From an uncultured Peptoniphilus sp. (GTDB taxonomy: Bacteria; Bacillota; Clostridia; Tissierellales; Peptoniphilaceae), in contig NZ_CAMQAY010000022.1 in NCBI RefSeq assembly GCF_946998875.1, forward strand, positions 1-20,410: a DNA stretch of 20,410 nt. The letters run 5' to 3'. How positions within the stretch are numbered: the stretch's first letter is position 1; every line of letters starts with the position of its first letter. Below, piece by piece: positions 1 to 5,805 of the stretch. The notes beneath the pieces are model-generated. The model worked only from the letters and a program-made list of their open reading frames with translations. It was not told where the DNA came from and did not search any database. The translations under genes and the position numbers were made by a program.

Positions 1-3
1 TTT

Positions 4-56
4 TTAAGTTATTAAACTCTTTATTAAGTTATTGACTAATTACTTTTTAAGTTATA
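4..56. repeat. Three direct repeats of TTAAGTTAT
   Basis: TTAAGTTAT occurs at 4-12, 24-32 and 47-55. The first and third copies share the longer form TTTTTAAGTTAT (1-12 and 44-55). Starts are 20 and 23 bases apart. In such AT-rich DNA this may be chance, but the spacing near two helical turns is what a regulator-binding array would show. The region continues beyond the window edge. Confidence 0.4.
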
Positions 57-225
57 AACTTCTTACTCTTATAGTTAATATTCCTTTAATATATCCCAGA
101 AAATCATCTCCTCAATTCTGGACTTATAAACATTTTTATGTTCATCTCAAGTATTTGCAATGCATAGTAGTTATTGATAAATCCTTTTGTGTTTATACTT
201 CCAGTTGTTTTATTTATTTGGATAT

Positions 226-254
226 ATTATATCAAAATAAATGATTTTTTTCCA
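226..254 (-). promoter_or_regulatory. Possible leftward promoter in the gene-free region
   Basis: On the minus strand, TATAAT (complement of 226-231) is preceded by TG one base upstream, an extended -10. A TGGAAA -35-like hexamer lies 17 bases further upstream. The match is good for an AT-rich genome, but no gene is visible downstream inside the window. Such -10 matches arise readily by chance in this base composition. Confidence 0.35.
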
Positions 255-770
255 CTTTAAAATCCTAAGTTTTCGCAGGTTTGCAAGCTTTGTCGAAGAT
301 TTAAAACCCCCTCCAGTAATTTTTGTATTTATTTTATACAATGTTTTAATGATTTTGTCGTGGTATTCTATTATATTTATTCTATACTTTAGCAAGCATA
401 TTCATTTCAGTATCTATTCATCTATAATTTTCTTTAGTTTTTTTATTATTTTTGGCTAAAAAACGCTTTTCTAAAAATTTTTTGCTGGAAGAAATCTTAC
501 AAAAAGTTAGATGTATTGATTTTATTTAATATTTTGTTTTCAACAAGGATTTTTTATTTTTTAATTTTTTTATTTTAATATTTTTAATTTTTTAAAAAAT
601 TTTTTTATTGATGAGCTCTTTTTGTCTTTTTATTTTTAAATTTTTATCTGCATAAGAATTTATAAAGATTTCATAAAAACTTTGTAATTAAAAGGACCAT
701 GGTGACTTGCTTTTTAAGTATATTTTTCCTTGTCAGTGATTTCTTTTATTGTCTTTATATGTTTTCACGC

Positions 771-801
771 AAAAAAAGAGAGCAACTTATCTGTTACTCT
801 C
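771..801 (-). terminator. Terminator of the cell-wall polysaccharide operon
   Basis: Read on the minus strand, a 9-bp stem (GAGAGTAAC with GTTGCTCTC, one G-U pair) has a six-base loop and is followed directly by seven T. It begins 25 bases after the csaB stop codon and is the only strong terminator seen in the operon that starts at 5484. Confidence 0.85.
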
Positions 802-826
802 CATATTTTTTATTTAATTCTCAAGC

Positions 827-1942
827 CTATTTTTCGCCCAAAAGCCTCATAGCTATGTCTACATTTTTCTTTGATTCTTGACGCATTTTTTCTGTATTTT
901 CTCCTAGTACTTGTCGCCTTTCTTCCAAGTTATCAAGAGCCAGCAAGGTTTTTTCATATAATTCTTCTGCTGTGAAGTTTTCTACTTCCACTGCTTCTTT
1001 TATGCCAAGTTCTTCAACCATGGCTTCAACCTTTGGGTCATAAATTATTCCCACCATGGGAAGATTTACGCTAGCTGCGTAAACTAAGGAGTGAAGGCGC
1101 ATTGCTGCTAAAAGCCTTAGTTTTTTGAAGATGCCCATAAGATCTCCTGCTGAATAGGTGTTTTCTATTAGCATGACTTTGTCCTTGTGGCTGCACTTTT
1201 CTGCTACTTCTCTTGAATAGACATTGTCCCTTGGTGTATGGAAGGGCACAAGCAAGATGTCGTAGCCAGCTTCTATTAAGAGGTCAATGGTCTTTGCAAA
1301 TTTTTCTTTTATTGTCTCGTCTTTTTTAAAATCTCTTATGCAAAATCCAAGGGTTTTTTCTGTTATTTTTATGCCTTCATCTCTTAGTATCTCTTCAACT
1401 CTATCTTGGTCTGCTGCCTTTAGGGTAAAAACTGGGTCTGCTGTCACTTCTATGTTTTTATTTGTCACGCCCAAATCTCTTACGAAGTCGTAGGATAGTT
1501 TGTCACGAAGGGTGATGTAATCAACTTTATTTAGGACTCTCTTGGTCAAAATTCTATTTTTTCTCTTGTCAATGGGTCCTATGCCATTGGCGTAGACGCA
1601 AACTTTTTTCCCCAGCATCTTCGCCAAAATTATCACTGATAGATAGTAGATTATGCTCCTCGTTGAAGTTATGTCCTGAAGAAGGGAGCCTCCGCCTGAT
1701 AGAAGGAGGTCTGCATCCTTTAAGCTAGAGATGAGTTCTGGTAATGAAAATCTATTTACTGCTTCTATGCCGTAAACTTTTTTTGTCTTCTCAGGATTTT
1801 TTGAAAGTGCTGTTATTTTTATTTCAAAATTTTCTCTATTTAGTTTTTTAAAATCTTCTACCATGGCCTTTAGGATGGCATCGTCGCCAGAGTTGTCAAA
1901 GCCAAAGTATCCTGATACTAGGATTTTTTTCATACCATTCAT
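827..1942 (-). CDS. csaB: Polysaccharide pyruvyl transferase, CsaB family
   Basis: Predicted to transfer a pyruvate ketal from phosphoenolpyruvate onto a sugar of a cell-wall polysaccharide. In Bacillus-type cells, CsaB-dependent pyruvylation makes the secondary wall polymer a ligand for SLH-domain proteins. The 371-residue length is usual. CsaB hallmarks are visible: GYFGFDNSGDDAIL at 11-24, SGGGSLLQD followed by TSTRS at 82-96, YANGIGP at 117-123, ADPVF at 168-172, and RLHSLVYA at 282-289 with the conserved His284. It is the last gene of a five-gene operon and starts four bases after the O-antigen-ligase-like gene stops. A SD-like AGAGTGAT supports the ATG at 1942. A second ATG at 1933 aligns better with typical CsaB N-termini and cannot be excluded. 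The family call is firm; the exact sugar substrate is unknown. Confidence 0.92.
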   Translation of the reverse strand: MNGMKKILVSGYFGFDNSGDDAILKAMVEDFKKLNRENFEIKITALSKNPEKTKKVYGIEAVNRFSLPELISSLKDADLLLSGGGSLLQDITSTRSIIYYLSVIILAKMLGKKVCVYANGIGPIDKRKNRILTKRVLNKVDYITLRDKLSYDFVRDLGVTNKNIEVTADPVFTLKAADQDRVEEILRDEGIKITEKTLGFCIRDFKKDETIKEKFAKTIDLLIEAGYDILLVPFHTPRDNVYSREVAEKCSHKDKVMLIENTYSAGDLMGIFKKLRLLAAMRLHSLVYAASVNLPMVGIIYDPKVEAMVEELGIKEAVEVENFTAEELYEKTLLALDNLEERRQVLGENTEKMRQESKKNVDIAMRLLGEK

Positions 1943-1946
1943 TTTA

Positions 1947-3329
1947 TCACTCTGTTATTGGTTTTCTTTCTACTGTATTTTTATTTTCTAAATCTTCTGT
2001 ATTTTCTATTGTAGATTCTTTTTCTCTTTCATCTTTTTCTACTTTTATTGCTGTAAAAATTATGCCAAGAACAATCCAGAAGGTAAATATTATTCTCGGA
2101 ATGTATAGGAAGTGCTCTACAAGTCCATGACCCATGATGCCAATGATGCTGGCAAAGAGTCCTGCTCCAAGGTATTTGAAATACTTGTCCTCTGATTTTA
2201 CTAGGTTTACATAATCGTATTTTAGGGTTGAAAGTAAAAGCAAGATGAAAAAGATAAATCCAATTAAGCCAATTTCTGCTGCCACTTCAAGATAGGTGTT
2301 GTGAGCGTGATATATTGGCATGGTTCTAATATATCTCTCAAAGGTATCTTTAAAAGGCATATAACCAAATCCAACTCCTGCTATTAAGTTATCTCTTATT
2401 ACATCCATAGTGATATGCCAAATTTTTATTCTATATAAATTTGATGTGTCCACAGTTGATCCAATGGATGTAATCCTATCCACAACTTTTTGTGGAAGAA
2501 CTGCCAGTCCTCCAAGAATTATTGGTATGCCCAAAAGTAGCAGTCTCCTATCTACTAATAAGACAAAGGCAAGGGCTGCAAGGGCAATTCCTACCCAGCC
2601 TCCTCTTGAAAGTGTCATGACTATGCAAAGTAGGAGTATGCCCGTTGAGGCTGCAAAGAGAAATTTCTTTCTCATGGACTTTGTGTACCAAGTCATGCCA
2701 ACAGCTATTGGTGTAATTAGGACCAGGTATTCCGCCAAAATATTTGGATTGAAAAATACTGAATAAACTCTAACTGCAATGTCTGTGTTATTTTCTGTGT
2801 CAAGCCACTCTGGCCTCATCTCTACTCCCGTAAAGTATTGGACAACTCCAAGTAGAGCAACTAGAAGGGCTGACAACAAAAGAGTTGACACAAAGGCATT
2901 GAGTTCGCCCTTAGTCTTTATGGAATTTGTCATGGCAAATAAAAAGGAAATGCCTGCTGCATTTAGTGCCAAGTCACGAACTGAGCCTGATGGGTCAATG
3001 GATGTTATAGTTGAAAAAACTATTATAAAGGCAAAAATTGCTACGGGAACTGTCCTCTCGCCTACTGTAAAAGTTTCTTTATATAGGATGGTCCTTAGTA
3101 GGACAAAAAATCCCATGGAAAGGAGCATTATTAGTCCCAAGGCATCTGGCACAAAGGGATATAAAAAGGCTGAAGCAAAAAGACCAATTTTTATGTCGTA
3201 GATGACTAAAAGAAGTCCGCTTACGCCCACAAAGGCTGCCAAAAATAGTTTTGTACCCAAGAAATAATAGATTAGACTTAGGAAAAGAGCAGACAAAAGT
3301 ATAAAATTAATTTTTTTTGATTTTACCAC
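1947..3329 (-). CDS. O-antigen ligase/polymerase family membrane protein (Wzy/WaaL-like)
   Basis: A 460-residue polytopic membrane protein with roughly ten to eleven hydrophobic helices and a charged cytoplasmic-looking tail from about 430. Features of the Wzy_C/O-antigen ligase superfamily are present: FFNPNILAEY at 192-201, LSRGGW at 240-245 after a helix, and YHAHNTYLEVAAEIGLIG at 340-357, where the His and Asn residues sit in or next to the large external loop. Family members polymerise lipid-linked oligosaccharides or transfer them to an acceptor. In a Gram-positive operon with csaB, a role in building or attaching a secondary cell-wall polysaccharide is inferred. It starts with GTG at 3329 and overlaps the end of the preceding gene by seven bases, which suggests translational coupling. 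Polymerase versus ligase cannot be decided from sequence. Confidence 0.85.
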   Translation of the reverse strand: MVKSKKINFILLSALFLSLIYYFLGTKLFLAAFVGVSGLLLVIYDIKIGLFASAFLYPFVPDALGLIMLLSMGFFVLLRTILYKETFTVGERTVPVAIFAFIIVFSTITSIDPSGSVRDLALNAAGISFLFAMTNSIKTKGELNAFVSTLLLSALLVALLGVVQYFTGVEMRPEWLDTENNTDIAVRVYSVFFNPNILAEYLVLITPIAVGMTWYTKSMRKKFLFAASTGILLLCIVMTLSRGGWVGIALAALAFVLLVDRRLLLLGIPIILGGLAVLPQKVVDRITSIGSTVDTSNLYRIKIWHITMDVIRDNLIAGVGFGYMPFKDTFERYIRTMPIYHAHNTYLEVAAEIGLIGFIFFILLLLSTLKYDYVNLVKSEDKYFKYLGAGLFASIIGIMGHGLVEHFLYIPRIIFTFWIVLGIIFTAIKVEKDEREKESTIENTEDLENKNTVERKPITE

Positions 3330-3871
3330 CAGTTTTCACCGCCTTCATCTAATTTAAAGAAAGATGTAAAAAATTCTAGGACCTTGGAACCCTTAAGAAT
3401 ATCCATGTATTTGCCCTTTAAGAGGGAGAGAATTATCCCAAGTACAATAAAGGCACATGGCAAAATTACCTTCGCCTTTAGAATTATGGAAATTATTAGG
3501 GTGAAAAGGCCTGTGTAAAACATAATGTTTGAAATCATGCCTGCGATTTCGTCAAAATCATCAAGGGACTTAAAGGCTGAGCCAAGGAAAAAGGAGTGCT
3601 TAATCAGTGGCACAAAAATCCTGCCCAAAAAATTCATAAATTTTTCTATTAAGTTAAAAAGTCCTCTATAAATTCTATAGATAAAGGATTTTGCAAATAA
3701 AACTTTTTCGCCTGTTAGGACTTTTTTAGTCTTTGAATTTGCAAAGGTATTTTCTATTGGTTTTCTTATAAAATCGTGAAGTTTTTTTGTAAGTGAGCTC
3801 TCGTAGTAGCCACTAAAGGTTGAGTAGATTTTATTTAGAAAGCTTATAGTTAATGAATTAATAGTAATCAC
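3323..3871 (-). CDS. Unknown membrane protein in the cell-wall operon
   Basis: I do not recognise the family. The 182-residue product has a basic, amphipathic N-terminal two thirds with many Phe, Tyr, Lys and Arg residues (about 11-100). Two hydrophobic helices follow at about 111-130 and 133-151, then a short tail ending in Glu-Asn-Trp-Trp. No signal peptide is evident. It starts with GTG directly after the stop codon of the DUF4330 gene, and its end overlaps the GTG start of the ligase-like gene. Translation is therefore probably coupled on both sides. Position alone suggests an accessory role in polysaccharide export, polymerisation or attachment, possibly a partner of the ligase-like protein. 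No catalytic motif is visible. Confidence 0.75.
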   Translation of the reverse strand: MITINSLTISFLNKIYSTFSGYYESSLTKKLHDFIRKPIENTFANSKTKKVLTGEKVLFAKSFIYRIYRGLFNLIEKFMNFLGRIFVPLIKHSFFLGSAFKSLDDFDEIAGMISNIMFYTGLFTLIISIILKAKVILPCAFIVLGIILSLLKGKYMDILKGSKVLEFFTSFFKLDEGGENWW

Positions 3872-4360
3872 CTAGTTCTTTACTTCTATGCCAAGTATTG
3901 TCATAAAGGATGTAATACTTTTGTTTTTAATTCTCATTTCTGCACCAATTCTTATTTGTTCAGTACCAACTTGATAAAAATCTTGTGTTTCCTTGACATC
4001 TGCGTCAAGAGTAACTATTACTCTGTACTTGCCAGGGACTTCTGCATTGTAAAATTTACCTTGGTATTCTGTTTCGTCCTTATAGGGTTCAACATCAGCT
4101 GTAAGTATTTTACCTATTAAAGTTCCCTTGTCGTAATCATAAAGAGGGTCACCAACTTTTACATTTTTTGCTGTTATATCTCTAACATCTTTTATTTCTG
4201 CTGTAATGACACCTTTTTTTGTAGTAGCTTCTCCTACTGCTGCCTTATTGCCAAATCTCTTTACTCCCACTGCTACAAGGGCAAGTAACAAAATTATTAC
4301 TAATAAATCGACTATATTAATTAGTCCAAAAAGTCTGCCCCTTTTGTCAATTATCTTCAT
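3872..4360 (-). CDS. DUF4330-family membrane-anchored protein
   Basis: A 162-residue protein with a short basic N-terminus (MKIIDKRGRLFG), one transmembrane helix at about 13-33 (LINIVDLLVIILLLALVAVG), and a soluble, mostly beta-type domain at about 45-162 that should lie outside the membrane. The N-terminal pattern of a basic segment, then the hydrophobic helix with NIVDLL, is characteristic of DUF4330 proteins. As far as I know, these lack an assigned function and often sit beside csaB and glycosyltransferase genes. The ATG overlaps the stop of the upstream glycosyltransferase in an ATGA arrangement, so the two are likely translationally coupled. A structural or accessory role in wall-polymer assembly is inferred from context only. 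Confidence 0.8.
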   Translation of the reverse strand: MKIIDKRGRLFGLINIVDLLVIILLLALVAVGVKRFGNKAAVGEATTKKGVITAEIKDVRDITAKNVKVGDPLYDYDKGTLIGKILTADVEPYKDETEYQGKFYNAEVPGKYRVIVTLDADVKETQDFYQVGTEQIRIGAEMRIKNKSITSFMTILGIEVKN

Positions 4361-5484
4361 TTTTTTCCTCCCATTAATATTTCATCGTAAATTTCTTTTT
4401 GTCTTTCTCCCATGGATTTATGAGAATATTTTTCTATTACTTCTTTTTTTATGTTGTCGCCAAGTTCCTTTAATTTGTCCCTCTTGTCATAGAGGTCCAA
4501 GATGTATCTTGATAGGGACTTGTAATTACCCACTGGAAATAAATATCCAGTGTAATCGTCCTTTATTATCTCTGGTATGCCGCCAGTCTTTGTTGAAACT
4601 GTAGGCACAGATAGCAGAGCTGCTTCAAGAATTACATAGGGAAAGGACTCGGAAATACTTGTAAGTACATTTACGTCTATGGCGTTAAAGAAGGAATACT
4701 TGTCCCTAACAAAGCCCAAAAAGTAAATGTGCTTTTCTATACCAAAGGACTTAGCCATTTCTTCAAGCTTTTTCTTTTCGTCGCCATCTCCTGCTATTAA
4801 AAATATAATGTCTGGATTTACTTCTAGGGTTTCCTTGCAGGCCTTTATAAAAGTTTCGTGGTCCTTTACCTTGTCTAGTCTTGCAGCAATCCCCACAAGG
4901 AGCTCACCATTATAATTAATCTTATATTTTTCCAAGAAAGCAGTCTTTGGAATGTACTCAATTTTTTCTTCAGTGTCTATGCCGTTATAGAGGACGTGAA
5001 TTTTCTTTTTGTCAAAGCCTCTATCCACTAGCATTTTTTTGAAATTGTCACTTACGCAAATGTAGTGGTCAAATCTTTTTAAGGACATCTTATTTAAAGT
5101 GGTGTAAATTAAATTTTTGTAAAATGAGTCCTTGAAGTCAAGCATGTAATCTGAATGAATAGTTGTGACCATGGGGACTTTTATTTTCTTTTTTAAAAAC
5201 ATGCAAATAAAATTAGCGCGCGCTCCATGGGCGTGGACTAAGTCGTACTTGCCATTATTTATTTCGTCACTTAATTTAGAAACGACGGAAAGGTCTGATC
5301 TCTTTTCTTGTGGATAGACTTCTATGTCGATACCTCTTTCTTTTGCTTCGTCATAAAAGGTATCTTTGATGAAGCAAATTATTTTGGTTTCAACTTTTCC
5401 ACTTAAACCTTTCATCAGCGTAAAGATGTGAGTCTTTGCGCCACCTGTATCGCCGCCACTAATTAAATGGAGAACTTTTGTCAT
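4357..5484 (-). CDS. GT4-family glycosyltransferase
   Basis: A 375-residue GT-B fold retaining glycosyltransferase, expected in the cytoplasm at the membrane, adding a sugar to a lipid-linked glycan. The N-terminal acceptor half has GGDTGGAKTH at 10-19 and HAHG at 84-87. The C-terminal donor half has CVSDN at 143-147, YNGID at 166-170, the phosphate-binding AARLDKVKDH at 200-209, and AGDGDE at 231-236. It also has the family signature E-x7-E (Glu279 in SISESFP, Glu287 in VILEAA) and GGIPE at 301-305. It is the first gene of the operon. AAGGAGGA (complement of 5491-5498) stands six bases before the ATG. The donor and acceptor sugars cannot be predicted. Confidence 0.92.
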   Translation of the reverse strand: MTKVLHLISGGDTGGAKTHIFTLMKGLSGKVETKIICFIKDTFYDEAKERGIDIEVYPQEKRSDLSVVSKLSDEINNGKYDLVHAHGARANFICMFLKKKIKVPMVTTIHSDYMLDFKDSFYKNLIYTTLNKMSLKRFDHYICVSDNFKKMLVDRGFDKKKIHVLYNGIDTEEKIEYIPKTAFLEKYKINYNGELLVGIAARLDKVKDHETFIKACKETLEVNPDIIFLIAGDGDEKKKLEEMAKSFGIEKHIYFLGFVRDKYSFFNAIDVNVLTSISESFPYVILEAALLSVPTVSTKTGGIPEIIKDDYTGYLFPVGNYKSLSRYILDLYDKRDKLKELGDNIKKEVIEKYSHKSMGERQKEIYDEILMGGKK

Positions 5485-5490
5485 AGCTTC

Positions 5491-5536
5491 TCCTCCTTAT
5501 CTTTCTTATTATACAATAAATTTTAAATATTTTTAA
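5491..5536 (-). promoter_or_regulatory. Promoter and RBS of the cell-wall polysaccharide operon
   Basis: On the minus strand a TATAAT hexamer (complement of 5508-5513) lies just upstream of the strong AAGGAGGA site (complement of 5491-5498). The -35 is weak: GTTAAA or TTAAAA at 17-18 base spacing. The leader would be short. No other promoter candidate was noticed before the five tightly packed genes, so this one probably drives all of them. Confidence 0.6.
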
Positions 5537-5627
5537 CACTTTTGTGGAAGAATAGCTGTCAATTGAAGTCCACTTTTCTCTTTTTAATTTTATTAAAATT
5601 TTTTAAAAATTTTTTATTAAAAATCTC

Positions 5628-5656
5628 TTGCAATTTTTTCTCAAAAGTGATTTAAT
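5628..5656 (+). promoter_or_regulatory. carB promoter
   Basis: TTGCAA at 5628-5633 (-35), a 17-base spacer, and TTTAAT at 5651-5656 (-10), which is preceded by TG at 5648-5649 as an extended -10. The predicted start is near 5663, giving a leader of about 140 bases before the carB ATG at 5806. That is long enough to hold the hairpins described next. Confidence 0.65.
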
Positions 5657-5680
5657 AATAAAGATAAAAAAATAGAAAAT

Positions 5681-5757
5681 CAGTCCAAGGACTGAGTAAA
5701 ATCATGTCCTTGCGCATGATTTTTTTTTGAGCAAATTTAATACCTTAAATTTTTTTT
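5681..5757 (+). promoter_or_regulatory. Attenuator-like leader of carB with alternative hairpins
   Basis: Four overlapping structures are visible. (1) CAGTCC at 5681-5686 can pair with GGACTG at 5689-5694. (2) CAAGGAC at 5686-5692 is the exact complement of GTCCTTG at 5706-5712; TGA (5693-5695) and TCA (5702-5704) extend the pairing. (3) AAAATCATG at 5698-5706 pairs with CATGATTTT at 5715-5723 and runs into nine T (5720-5728), an intrinsic terminator shape. (4) AAATTTAA at 5733-5740 pairs with TTAAATTT at 5745-5752, followed by T. Structure 2 excludes both 1 and 3, which is the anti-antiterminator, antiterminator, terminator logic. The ligand is not identifiable, and the PyrR-binding loop consensus is not matched. 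Confidence 0.6.
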
Positions 5758-5805
5758 GCCCATTTTTAAGAATGTTTGATCTTTTATTTGGAAAAGGAGA
5801 AAAAA

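Larger units (their letters stand above)
1..770. other. Long AT-rich gene-free region
   Basis: I see no credible gene in these 770 bases. Open frames of 60-72 codons exist on both strands, but they are low-complexity, rich in Phe/Ile/Leu/Tyr, and mostly lack ribosome binding sites. The stretch at about 530-620 is almost pure T/A. A block at about 254-320 is less AT-rich than its surroundings and reads on the minus strand in a mildly coding-like way. It is followed on that strand by a promoter-like element near 226. The left end carries three short direct repeats, listed separately. No tRNA, rRNA or known riboswitch was recognised. The region separates the csaB operon terminator from whatever lies to the left of the window. 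Confidence 0.6.

Noticed and set aside
32..459. Short frames of 61-72 codons on both strands in the left gene-free region
   Set aside because: Low-complexity AT-driven translations without ribosome sites; they overlap each other on opposite strands.
541..612. T/A homopolymer-like tract as a possible origin or curved-DNA element
   Set aside because: No DnaA boxes or ordered phasing were seen; simple low-complexity DNA is the safer reading.
699..881. 60-codon plus-strand frame with a hydrophobic start and an AAAAGGA-like sequence before the ATG, reminiscent of a small membrane toxin
   Set aside because: It runs straight through the csaB operon terminator and into the 3' end of csaB on the other strand. 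The second half reads as antisense of those elements, and no promoter is evident.
5537..5572. GTGGA/TCCAC dyad between the divergent promoters
   Set aside because: Five base pairs around a 20-base loop in AT-rich DNA; not distinguishable from chance.
5679..5696. PyrR-binding hairpin in the carB leader
   Set aside because: Only the CAGTCC and CTGAG edges resemble it. The loop and bulge consensus required for PyrR is missing and the hairpin is too short.
5776..5805. Upstream TTG start for carB
   Set aside because: It would add ten residues encoded across the ribosome site itself; the ATG at 5806 has a proper ribosome site and a typical CarB N-terminus.
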